A DNA stretch of 64,000 nucleotides from Bacteroidales bacterium UBA6360 (GTDB lineage Bacteria; Bacteroidota; Bacteroidia; Bacteroidales; UBA932): positions 12,820 through 76,819 of the forward strand of contig DJRM01000046.1 in the NCBI GenBank assembly GCA_002440085.1. The letters run 5' to 3'. A program made the position numbers and the translations under genes. Below are positions 15,053 to 23,088 of this stretch, piece by piece. Numbering within the stretch: the stretch's first letter is position 1; every line of letters begins with the position of its first letter. The notes below the pieces were generated by a model, which worked only from the letters and a program-made list of their open reading frames with translations, was not told where the DNA came from and made no database searches.

Positions 15053-16651
15053 TTATATCATCGCTATTCTCGCCTCAAACTCATCCTTCGGGCAGAGAGC
15101 GGAGCGTTTCAGACGCGTGCGGTAGGTGTAGACCGTATTGGGCGAACACTTGAGGAACTTGGCAATCTTTCCGCTCTCGGTGACGCCGATTCGGATGGCG
15201 GCCAGTATGCGGAGTTCCTTCGGGAGCCTCCTGCCGTCCTCAAGGACAAAGCGGCAGTCTTCCGAGAGGAGTTCGTTGACCTTTTCGACAAAGTCCGGAT
15301 AGAGCCCGAGGAAAGTCTCGTCAAAGATGCGGTAGTAGTCCTCGTATTCTCCGTACATCGCTGACGGAGAACGCAGCGACTTCATCACGGCGTCGAAGCC
15401 TTCCGTCTTCCCGAGAGAGCGGAGTTCGTTGCGGGTCTCACCGATGCGGTCTATGTAGTGGAGCGAAAGATCCATGTAACGGAACACATAGCCGTTCTTG
15501 ATTTTGTTCGCGTCGATGAGCTGCCTGTTCGTTTCCTCAAGGCCGCGCTGCAGACGGATTCCGCGCTGAAAGAGGATGAAGATGAGGACAAGAAGCAGAA
15601 AGACGAATCCGGAGCCTGCCGTAAGCCAGATGAAACGGGCACGTTCGACACGGCGGGAAGCCTCCGTGATGATGAGCTTGGCCTTTCCTGAGTTGAGCAG
15701 CCGCTTGCTGAAGTTGCCGGCAATCACGTCCATGAGGTTCTGGCTGATGTACTGCTCGGACTTGCTGTACTGCCGGCGGTCGTAGAGCATTAGAGCAAGT
15801 TCGTAAAGCGACATGTAGCCCCGCTCCGCCGCCATAAAGTCCTGCTGCGCGCTGCGGACAAGCCAGTCGAAACGGAGTTCTTCCTCGCCGGCAGTCTCGT
15901 ATATTTTCGCGATGCTGTAGGCGGCCGATGCCTTTGAATGGTGTTCTTCCTCTTCTTCGTAGAGACGTCCGAAGGCGTCAAGCGCAGCCCGCGTTTCCCC
16001 GGCGTCACGCAGCAGCTGGGCCTTCACCCTCCGGGCATAAAAGGATGTGGAGTCGATGCCGAGGTAGCGACGGCGTGTCTGCTCGACGATGCCTTCACAG
16101 TGCTCCGCCTCGGCTCCTGAGCCGGCATCCGAGGCGAGTTCCGAGTACAGCACCATCCGGCAGCTGAGCCAGTCACGGAGAAACGGGCCTCCGTTCAGAA
16201 CTGAAGTGTCCGTGTCGAGAAACATTCGTTCGGCAAGCGAGTTCTCATTTTTGTCAAGCAGGATGCGAACCTTGGCCATACGCGACAACAGCTCCTGACG
16301 GGGATCCGAGGCGAGTGTCTCCATCAGATGCTGATAGCGGAACACCGTGTCGCGGCTGTAGTGATTGCTGCAGAGACAGATTTTCCGTGCGGTTTCCCAT
16401 TTGAGAGAGTCAGTCGGAGCAGACTCGAAGACCCGTCCAAGCGTCACGATGCGCCGCTCCACAGAGTCCCGGTACTCGTTCTGACGGGCAATCACCGCAT
16501 CAAGGTCCTTAAGCCTCGCGTCATAGCCTCCGCAGGAGACCAGCACAGGCGGCACCGCAAACAGCAATGCAAGGCAGACCGAACGGAAGAACCGGCGGCA
16601 AAGGCGTCCGGTCCGGCATGCGGATTCCAGCATATCTGATAATTTCATCAT
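15053..16651 (-). CDS. Membrane-tethered TPR-HTH regulator (DUF6377 type)
   Basis: 532 residues. The N-terminus has a signal-anchor-like stretch with VLVSC near residue 40. A long helical region with TPR-like repeats (about 50-330) would lie outside the cytoplasm. One strong membrane segment (FIWLTAGSGFVFLLLVLIFILF, about 337-360) follows, then a coiled linker, then a cytoplasmic C-terminal domain with a LuxR-like helix-turn-helix at about 480-517 (ESGKIAKFLKCSPNTVYTYRTRL). This is the architecture I know as DUF6377 in Bacteroidota. It is transcribed away from fimbrial locus 1 and is the obvious candidate regulator, probably sensing something in the periplasm. Start at 16651 or 16648. Confidence 0.82.
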   Translation of the reverse strand: MMKLSDMLESACRTGRLCRRFFRSVCLALLFAVPPVLVSCGGYDARLKDLDAVIARQNEYRDSVERRIVTLGRVFESAPTDSLKWETARKICLCSNHYSRDTVFRYQHLMETLASDPRQELLSRMAKVRILLDKNENSLAERMFLDTDTSVLNGGPFLRDWLSCRMVLYSELASDAGSGAEAEHCEGIVEQTRRRYLGIDSTSFYARRVKAQLLRDAGETRAALDAFGRLYEEEEEHHSKASAAYSIAKIYETAGEEELRFDWLVRSAQQDFMAAERGYMSLYELALMLYDRRQYSKSEQYISQNLMDVIAGNFSKRLLNSGKAKLIITEASRRVERARFIWLTAGSGFVFLLLVLIFILFQRGIRLQRGLEETNRQLIDANKIKNGYVFRYMDLSLHYIDRIGETRNELRSLGKTEGFDAVMKSLRSPSAMYGEYEDYYRIFDETFLGLYPDFVEKVNELLSEDCRFVLEDGRRLPKELRILAAIRIGVTESGKIAKFLKCSPNTVYTYRTRLKRSALCPKDEFEARIAMI

Positions 16652-16693
16652 GTCTTTAACTTATTTCCCACACGTCATGTCCGCCTCGGCGAA

Positions 16694-16718
16694 ACGCGCC
16701 CGAAAAATGAAGGCGCGT
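16694..16718. promoter_or_regulatory. Dyad at the start of the regulator transcript
   Basis: Perfect 7-bp inverted repeat ACGCGCC (16694-16700) and GGCGCGT (16712-16718), 11 bases apart, directly downstream of the -7 box at 16719-16726. It covers the expected start site, so it is either an operator (autoregulation) or a 5' hairpin. Confidence 0.4.
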
Positions 16719-16749
16719 CAAATTTAGTCAATTTGTCCGATTATTCAAC
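16719..16749 (-). promoter_or_regulatory. Promoter of the DUF6377-type regulator
   Basis: Minus strand: GTTG (16749-16746), 19-base spacer, TAAATTTG (16726-16719). Good match to the Bacteroidota consensus. The leader would be about 60 bases. Confidence 0.65.
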
Positions 16750-16828
16750 AATCTGCCTCCGCATTCGGGGCAACCGTGCCTCTTATAATATATAAATAGG
16801 TATAATTTTAAAAAATTAAAACATGCAT

Positions 16829-16936
16829 ATGTTTCAAAATACGTATCAATATGTTTCAAATTAGAAATTTACGCACCCCCCCCCAGCCACTTTTTCTGAA
16901 AATGTTTCGAAAAATTAAAATTTGTAATTAACTTTG
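16829..16936 (+). promoter_or_regulatory. Promoter and upstream boxes of fimbrial locus 1
   Basis: The 458-base gap 16652-17109 holds no gene. The -7 box TAACTTTG is at 16929-16936. ATGTTTC boxes occur at 16829-16835, 16851-16857 and 16902-16908; the first two share the 12-mer ATATGTTTCAAA. Start-to-start spacings are 22 and 51 bases, near whole helical turns. Box 3 ends 20 bases before the -7 box and takes the -33 position. A run of nine C (16876-16884) separates boxes 2 and 3. Transcription should start near 16943, leaving a leader of about 167 bases with a CAGAC-TCATT-GTCTG hairpin (about 16976-16990). Confidence 0.6.
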
Positions 16937-17109
16937 TACTGCAAAATCAAGCGGACAGAAAACATTTTAGCCGACAGACTCATTGTCTGGCCGGCAGGGG
17001 TGTTTCGGACATGAGGGGCTGCTGATTGATGTTTTTGAGAGTGTAGGCGCCGTGGAAAGAGAAAGGCGCATTTTTCCGCCGGAATGGCGGCAGTTGGTTG
17101 TTGTGTTTT

Positions 17110-18441
17110 ATGAGATATTGGGTCTGTCTGATATTGACGAACATGATGTTTTTGTGTGCCGGTGAGACGCTCGCGCAGAATCGGGAGCCGCACGGGAGCC
17201 CGGAACTTGTTTCCGAAGCTCCGGGCAGGCAACCGCACGCATATCGGCTCTACTACAGGTGGGACGAGGTTGACATCGACCGCTGCTATCTCAACAATTC
17301 CGAAAACATCGATCAGATAGTCAGCCATCTGCAGCTCTCACAGAAAATAGACAGCATCGCGATATATTCCTACGCATCCCCAGAAGGAGTCTACGAGCAC
17401 AACGCCGCTCTCGCATCGGCCCGTGCACGGGCAGCAAGGCGCTTCATCATGGAGAATCTCCCCAAAGGCAAAGAACTTGACATGCGGAACATTTCGCTGC
17501 ACCCGGTTGCCGAAAACTGGGACGGTCTGCGCGAGGCCGTCGACAGGGGCTATCACCGCTGGGACAGAAAGAGAGTAATCTCCATCCTCGAAGACAGGAC
17601 AATCTCCGATGCCACGAGAAAGTGGCGTCTGCAACGGCTCGACGGCGGCATAAGCTGGAAATGGATGAGGATACACCTTATGCCGGAACTTCGTCTGGCC
17701 ACATGGATATGCGTCTGGGAATCCGTCCGCCCCGATGTCCCGTCAGCGCCGCTGCTCCCCGTCGATGTCCTCGATGACGAAACATTCGACTTCGGTGAAG
17801 AAGAATATATCCCCGAGGAAGAAGATATAATCACAAACGAGTTCATCGAAACGGAGAGGATTGACGTCGCTCCGATGAAATACAGGGCACGTAAGCATTG
17901 GTACCCGGCGGTGAAGACCAATCTGCTCTATGACGCCGTCACTGCGGTGAACGCGGAGGTGGAATTTCCGATCGGCCGCCGCTGTTCGATAACTGTAGAG
18001 GACGTCTTCCCTTGGTGGTCATGGGGCCCGAATGACAGGAAATACTGCTTCCAGCTGTTGTCGATAGGCTTCGAGCCACGCTGGTGGTTCATCAGAGACG
18101 ACAAAAAGGACTATCTCAGCGGGCATTTTCTCGGCGTCTATGGAATGTCGGGGAAATATGATTTCCAATGGGACACGAGACTCTGCTACCAGGGCGAATA
18201 CTGGTCTGCCGGGCTGACCTACGGCTACTCGATGCCGGTCTGCAAGTGGATGAATATGGAATTTTCCGTCTCCGCAGGCTATCTCCACAGCGACTACCGA
18301 CACTATCAGCCGTCCGAGGACTACGAACATCTCTGGCGCGATAGGTCGAAGGTCGGCAAAATTTCGTGGTTCGGCCCGACAAAGGCAAAGATTTCATTGG
18401 TGATACCTATAGGCAGGGACTCGCACAACAGAAAAAGATAG
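17110..18441 (+). CDS. OmpA-like plus DUF3575 fusion, outer-membrane protein
   Basis: 443 residues from ATG 17110 (MRYWVCL); four upstream codons are open but begin with TTG. A signal peptide ends near LAQ (residues about 21-23). Residues about 80-120 read IAIYSYASPEGVYEHNAALASARARAARRFI, the helix-strand pattern of OmpA-like peptidoglycan-associated domains. After an acidic linker, residues about 260-443 are rich in aromatic beta strands (KTNLLYDAVTAVNAEVEFPIG...), the DUF3575 outer-membrane barrel type. It is first in fimbrial locus 1, 44 bases before the next gene. Probably an envelope factor for fimbrial assembly or anchoring; the equivalent modules in locus 2 are separate genes. Confidence 0.78.
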   Translation: MRYWVCLILTNMMFLCAGETLAQNREPHGSPELVSEAPGRQPHAYRLYYRWDEVDIDRCYLNNSENIDQIVSHLQLSQKIDSIAIYSYASPEGVYEHNAALASARARAARRFIMENLPKGKELDMRNISLHPVAENWDGLREAVDRGYHRWDRKRVISILEDRTISDATRKWRLQRLDGGISWKWMRIHLMPELRLATWICVWESVRPDVPSAPLLPVDVLDDETFDFGEEEYIPEEEDIITNEFIETERIDVAPMKYRARKHWYPAVKTNLLYDAVTAVNAEVEFPIGRRCSITVEDVFPWWSWGPNDRKYCFQLLSIGFEPRWWFIRDDKKDYLSGHFLGVYGMSGKYDFQWDTRLCYQGEYWSAGLTYGYSMPVCKWMNMEFSVSAGYLHSDYRHYQPSEDYEHLWRDRSKVGKISWFGPTKAKISLVIPIGRDSHNRKR

Positions 18442-18485
18442 ATAATTGTTGCCGGACCGTTTATACGGACGGAGTGAAAAAGGAC

Positions 18486-19526
18486 ATGAGATTGAACACA
18501 AACATACGATGGAGAGCGGCTTCTGGCAGCCTGTGGGCTACCGTGGCGGTGCTGTGTGCCGTGTTCATCGCAACGTCCTGCCACCGCCGCCCTCTTGATG
18601 AACCCGACTACAGAACGTCCGTCAGGGTCGCGGTCAACACGGACGGCATCCGGAACGTCACCTGCGACATCTACAACGACAGGATTCCTGTGCAGAAAAT
18701 CGAGCCGGAGGTGATGCACGTCATATTCTTCGACGCGGCGACGGGAAAATACGTCACTGAAGACTTCCTTCAGAACGTCAGCACAGCGGCTGACGGGCGC
18801 AGGGTCGTCAGCGGAGAGGTCTACCTCGGCCCGGGCAGCTACAGGATGCTTGCCTACGACTTCGGTACGGAGGAGACCAAACTCAGGGATTACCACGACT
18901 ATGCCAAGGCCTGTGCATTCACTGACCCGGCCCCGTCCAATGTCCTCACTCGCTTCAGCACCAAGGGCGGAGAAGAGCCGAACATCCTGATGGAGCCGGA
19001 ACATCTTGAGGTCGCGAGCCGGGAACTTGAGGTTATCCCCTACCACGACGACCCCTGGACAATCTCGGCGGACGCGCATTCGGTCGTGGAGAGCTGGTAT
19101 GTTCAGGTCCGTGTCGACGGCATCGAGTGGGTGAACTCGGCGCAGGCAGTCCTCTCCGGGATGGCTGGGGCGAGTCTCATAGCCACGGACACTAAGGTGA
19201 ACGAGCCTGAAGCATCCGTGTGGTTCACGCTCAAGAAAAGCGAGGACAATGGCGAGGCTGTAGTGTGCGCGGTGTTCAACACTTTCGGGCGCATCCCGAA
19301 TGCAAGCGGCAATCTGCAGATAACCTTCGACGTGTCAACAGTCGACAAGAAGACTATCCGCAAGACTTTCGACATCACGGACTTGTTCCAGACCGAGAAC
19401 GCTCTCAGGCACAACTGGCTGCTCATTGACGAGACAATCAAGGTCGAGCCCCCGAAGAGCAGCGGCGGAGCCTTCGACCCGAAGATTGACGACTGGGACG
19501 AGGAGCACAGGGACATTGACATATAA
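18486..19526 (+). CDS. DUF5119-like fimbrial lipoprotein, possible anchor
   Basis: 346 residues from ATG 18486. The lipoprotein signal ends at Cys32 (FIATSC). The body (RTSVRVAVNTDGI..., IEPEVMHVIFFDAATGKYV, YLGPGSYRMLAYDFG) resembles the FimB/Mfa2-related family I know as DUF5119, which occupies the anchor/regulator position of Bacteroidales fimbrial operons. The C-terminus DDWDEEHRDIDI carries the Trp and DI pattern shared with the fimbrillins downstream. It lies between the OmpA/DUF3575 gene and the first fimbrillin (86 bases). Anchor function is inferred from position and similarity only. Confidence 0.75.
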   Translation: MRLNTNIRWRAASGSLWATVAVLCAVFIATSCHRRPLDEPDYRTSVRVAVNTDGIRNVTCDIYNDRIPVQKIEPEVMHVIFFDAATGKYVTEDFLQNVSTAADGRRVVSGEVYLGPGSYRMLAYDFGTEETKLRDYHDYAKACAFTDPAPSNVLTRFSTKGGEEPNILMEPEHLEVASRELEVIPYHDDPWTISADAHSVVESWYVQVRVDGIEWVNSAQAVLSGMAGASLIATDTKVNEPEASVWFTLKKSEDNGEAVVCAVFNTFGRIPNASGNLQITFDVSTVDKKTIRKTFDITDLFQTENALRHNWLLIDETIKVEPPKSSGGAFDPKIDDWDEEHRDIDI

Positions 19527-19612
19527 CGGTGGCGCGGATGCCGCAAATTCCGCAAAAACAACAGGTTGACAAAACAATTTTTTATTTTAATAATTTTAAT
19601 TTTTTAACAATT

Positions 19613-20704
19613 ATGAAAAAGTACATTTTCTTTTTCGCGGCAGCCGCAGCACTTGCGGCCTGCTCCAAGAACGAGGTGACTCCGGACTTCTCAAATGAGA
19701 ACGCTGAAATCGCCTACAACGTGGCGCCTAAGACAAAGGCACCGGCAAGCAACCAGAAAGAGTTCTCTGAAAACAATGTGTTCGCTTCATGGGCCTACTA
19801 TCTCCCCAACGGCAAGAACTGGGACGCCAATCTCTCAGATGCACAGCTATACATCAAAGAATCAACGATTTCGCATCAGACGGACGACACATGGAAAGAG
19901 ACCGGAAAAACGTATTACTGGCCAAAGGGAGGTAAGCTGACATTCTTCGCCTATTCGCTTAACAAGGATAACCTCGACCTTGTTACGGGGACATCCAACA
20001 GTCACGTGACAATTGCAAATGCAACTGACTGCTATGGAATTACTGCCTTGATTGACCTGGACGAAAATAAGAACACCGATTTCCTCGTTGCGGACATCGC
20101 CAAGGATCAGTTCCAGAATACAGACAAGGCCTATTTTCGTGTAGGTGTGCCTACGCTTTTCAAGCACAAGTTCTCCAGAGTCGGGTTCCAGGTGAAGAAA
20201 GCCGAAGACTATGCCGACAAGAAGTTCACGCTGAACTCAATCAAGTTCAACAAGCTCAGCCATGCGGCCAATTATGCCCAGTCTCAGGATGCGAACAAGA
20301 CCGGCGCAACAGATGGAAAGAATGAGGAATATATTCTTGCAAGCGGAACGAGGACGACACAAATCTATACTGAGACCGGTTTAGACATAACTTCGACTGA
20401 ATATACTGCCGTCCCTGAAGCAAACGAAGACCGTTACATCTATATTCCTCAGGACTTCAAGGGTGTCACCGAGGCCGACAAGATTGCAACGGTCGAAGTG
20501 AAATACACCGTGACTACAACCGTTGACGGCAACGCTGTAGATGATGTCTGCACGGCTATCATAAATGTGAAGGACTACTTCGACTCCTGGGAAATGGGAA
20601 AGAAGTATATTTTCAGACTCAACTTCAGCCTCAATGAGGTTCTTTGGGATCCGGCTACCGAAGACTGGGAAGACGTGGCTTCAACAGACATCGAAATCAA
20701 GTAG
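19613..20704 (+). CDS. Fimbrillin (FimA/Mfa1-like), likely major subunit
   Basis: 363 residues from ATG 19613, preceded by a very AT-rich leader unlike its neighbours. The upstream in-frame start at 19529 is rejected because it would bury the signal peptide. The lipoprotein signal ends at Cys17 (LAAC). APKTKAPAS (about residues 37-45) is a candidate processing site where trypsin-like cleavage would free the first strand, as in P. gingivalis fimbrillins, but with Lys rather than Arg. FASWAYYLPNGKNW and TYYWPKGGKLTFFAY are shared with the next gene. The C-terminus EDWEDVASTDIEIK fits the terminal strand seen across the locus. Likely the main shaft subunit. Confidence 0.8.
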   Translation: MKKYIFFFAAAAALAACSKNEVTPDFSNENAEIAYNVAPKTKAPASNQKEFSENNVFASWAYYLPNGKNWDANLSDAQLYIKESTISHQTDDTWKETGKTYYWPKGGKLTFFAYSLNKDNLDLVTGTSNSHVTIANATDCYGITALIDLDENKNTDFLVADIAKDQFQNTDKAYFRVGVPTLFKHKFSRVGFQVKKAEDYADKKFTLNSIKFNKLSHAANYAQSQDANKTGATDGKNEEYILASGTRTTQIYTETGLDITSTEYTAVPEANEDRYIYIPQDFKGVTEADKIATVEVKYTVTTTVDGNAVDDVCTAIINVKDYFDSWEMGKKYIFRLNFSLNEVLWDPATEDWEDVASTDIEIK

Positions 20705-20769
20705 TTTCCAACTGCAACATCAACCCCTCGGGAGGTGAAACTCCCCGTGGGTTCCAAAACAGAAAAGGC

Positions 20770-21981
20770 ATGAGATTTTCAGGAAGCATACCAGCAACGG
20801 AGCGCACGGCAAGGCGTTTTCGGCAGGCAGCCGTTTCAGTTGTCGCCGTCTCGGCCGCTGCAGCCGCCATCGCGACCGGCTGCGTCAGAAACGAACTGGC
20901 GGACGGGGCGAACGGTGGTGAAGCGTCCACTGAGATATGCTTCAGCCTCACGCCTGTGAAGACGGGCACCAAGGCCGCCACATTCTCCACATTCCCGGCG
21001 GACTCGGCTTTCGGCACCATCGCATGGTACCTTCCGCGCGACAAGACCTGGAGGGACAACAGCGACGAGGCCGTGCTCTACATCGGGCATGAAAAGATTT
21101 CATGCGGCGGAGGGGTCTGGAAAGCATGGGAATCGGGGCAGACCTACTGGTGGCCCGAGGGCGGACAACTGACATTCTTCTCCTGGGCGCCATACTGCCT
21201 GAAAGACGACAGCCGATTCAGCCTTGACCGGGACAACGGTGGCCTCGTCATCCGCAACTGGACCGTCGAGCCGACACCCGGCTACGGAGCGGACGCAGTC
21301 TACGGCACGGCAGGGGCTGCCTCGTCCAAGAAATGCGTCGACCTGCTCACGGCCCGCTCGACCGACCTTTCCGGCAACAGCGCAAACACGTGGAGCGTGG
21401 CTGACGGCACGGCATTTTCTGGCTACGGCGCCAAGATTCAGTTCAGGCACGCGCTGTGCCGGGTCAGTTTCGTGATTTCCCTCGACTATGCTCCGGAAGA
21501 CGGCGCAAAATGGTTCGTCGAGAACGTCTCCCTGCAGGACATCTACACCTGCGGGACATTCAGGGCGAATTCCTGGGTTGAATATGCTGCCTCAAGCATC
21601 AGCGATTACAGTGTCTCGTTCGTGACATCCGACACCCCGGACGGCCTGGAAGTCACGGCAGCGGAAAGCAAGACTCTGTTCCCGAAGACAATGATGATTC
21701 CGCAGCCGCTCACCTCATCAACATCCGGAACACTGACAAGAACTCCAAGGATCACGATAGCAGTCTGGAAGAAAGGCAGTTACGACTCCTCAGGCAAAAA
21801 AGACATCCAGTACCTGACCGGACTTCTGTACAGCAACACGACCGAACGCATCCGCTGGGGAGAGGGAACCGACATCACCTATCACGTCTACATCGCCACC
21901 GGCGCGGAAAACTACATCGACTTCGACGCGTCCGTCGGCGGATGGAGTACAGGAGGCAACTCCGACATAGAAATGAAATAG
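20770..21981 (+). CDS. Fimbrillin-family lipoprotein, paralog of the previous gene
   Basis: 403 residues from ATG 20770. The basic N-terminus is long; the lipobox is IATGC at Cys38. TGTKAATFS is the candidate Lys processing site. FGTIAWYLPRDKTW, DEAVLYIGHEKIS and TYWWPEGGQLTFFSW align with FASWAYYLPNGKNW, DAQLYIKESTIS and TYYWPKGGKLTFFAY of the 19613 gene, so the pair arose by tandem duplication. The C-terminus GGWSTGGNSDIEMK has the shared Trp...DI strand. It lies 65 bases after the previous gene and 9 before the next. Probably a minor or accessory pilin. Confidence 0.78.
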   Translation: MRFSGSIPATERTARRFRQAAVSVVAVSAAAAAIATGCVRNELADGANGGEASTEICFSLTPVKTGTKAATFSTFPADSAFGTIAWYLPRDKTWRDNSDEAVLYIGHEKISCGGGVWKAWESGQTYWWPEGGQLTFFSWAPYCLKDDSRFSLDRDNGGLVIRNWTVEPTPGYGADAVYGTAGAASSKKCVDLLTARSTDLSGNSANTWSVADGTAFSGYGAKIQFRHALCRVSFVISLDYAPEDGAKWFVENVSLQDIYTCGTFRANSWVEYAASSISDYSVSFVTSDTPDGLEVTAAESKTLFPKTMMIPQPLTSSTSGTLTRTPRITIAVWKKGSYDSSGKKDIQYLTGLLYSNTTERIRWGEGTDITYHVYIATGAENYIDFDASVGGWSTGGNSDIEMK

Positions 21982-21990
21982 GCAGGCTCT

Positions 21991-23082
21991 ATGGCAATGA
22001 ACATGAATATATGGAATACAAAAGCGGCGCTTCACGGCATCGCGGTGCTGCTCGCGGTCTCATCCATTCTGCTTTCAGGCGGGTGCTCCAAACGTGCTGT
22101 CGCCATTGACGTTCCCGGGAACGAAGGAGAGTTCATTTCATTCACGGGCCTTGCCACGAAGTCCGGAGCAGGCGACTCAATCACCGACACGGACTCCGAG
22201 ATGCGGACAAGGCCGTTCGGAATTTTCGGGCACAAGAGAATTGAAGAGAGCGACAGCCCGTCGAATGTGTTCATCAGCACGGCCGCACAGGAAGTCGGAT
22301 GGGGAACGGAAGGCAGCGGAGCCGATGCGCGGCAATGCTGGACATACACGCCGAAAAGGAAGTGGGAAATGGCGATGCGCTACAGTTTCAGAGCATACTG
22401 GCCCTACGACGCGGGAATCAACCCGGCTTCCGACGCGAAGAGGCTCGCCATCGAATACAAGGCCACTACCGAAGACTACGACCTGCTCGTCGCCTACGCC
22501 ACAAGGTACCCACAGGAAGACGCCGAAGGCATAAGCGCGGTGACGATGAATTTCCGCCATGCGCTTTCCGGACTCCGATTCAGGATACGCTACAAGAATG
22601 ACGCGAGCACGAGCGGGCTCACCGACTATGTGAACTCCTTCCATCTCAAGGGGCTCTACACCGTCGGAACCCTCGAATACGGTCAGTTCAGCGACACCGA
22701 CGATGTGGAAAAGATTGCCTGGTACAAGCAGGAGAACACCTTCGACAGCACGGGCGAGCTCTACACATGGAGCGGACATGAACGCTTCCACTCGGCGGAG
22801 AACGCCACGGACACGGACGAAACCGCGTCTGTCTTTGACGGGGAGGACAAGGTGGTCTTTGTCATCCCGCAGACACTTTCCTCCGGGAAAGGGCCGACGA
22901 CCGCCAACTTCTACACCGACAACGGAGGAGACGCTCTCCACTCCGTCACCCTCCCTACTACGGAGCTTGAAGTCGGGAAAATCTACACATTCACGTTCAT
23001 CATCCACAGTTCATACGTCACAATCAGCATCGACATCGCCGAGTGGGACGAAATCCAGTCGAACGTTGACATAAACCTGTAA
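21991..23082 (+). CDS. Fimbrillin-family lipoprotein
   Basis: 363 residues; three in-frame ATGs lie at residues 1, 3 and 5. The lipobox is LLSGGC at Cys32. ISFTGLATKSGAGDS contains the Lys processing-like site. The middle carries MRYSFRAYWPYDAG and MNFRHALSGLRFRIRYK, patterns typical of the Bacteroidales fimbrillin family (FRHALS-type strand). The end is VTISIDIAEWDEIQSNVDINL, again the Trp...DI strand. It is 9 bases behind the previous gene and 6 before the next, so firmly in the operon. Likely an accessory pilin placed near the tip or base. Confidence 0.78.
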   Translation: MAMNMNIWNTKAALHGIAVLLAVSSILLSGGCSKRAVAIDVPGNEGEFISFTGLATKSGAGDSITDTDSEMRTRPFGIFGHKRIEESDSPSNVFISTAAQEVGWGTEGSGADARQCWTYTPKRKWEMAMRYSFRAYWPYDAGINPASDAKRLAIEYKATTEDYDLLVAYATRYPQEDAEGISAVTMNFRHALSGLRFRIRYKNDASTSGLTDYVNSFHLKGLYTVGTLEYGQFSDTDDVEKIAWYKQENTFDSTGELYTWSGHERFHSAENATDTDETASVFDGEDKVVFVIPQTLSSGKGPTTANFYTDNGGDALHSVTLPTTELEVGKIYTFTFIIHSSYVTISIDIAEWDEIQSNVDINL

Positions 23083-23088
23083 AGAACA

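Noticed and set aside
19529..19612. Upstream in-frame start of the first fimbrillin
   Set aside because: It would put 28 residues in front of a standard lipoprotein signal peptide.
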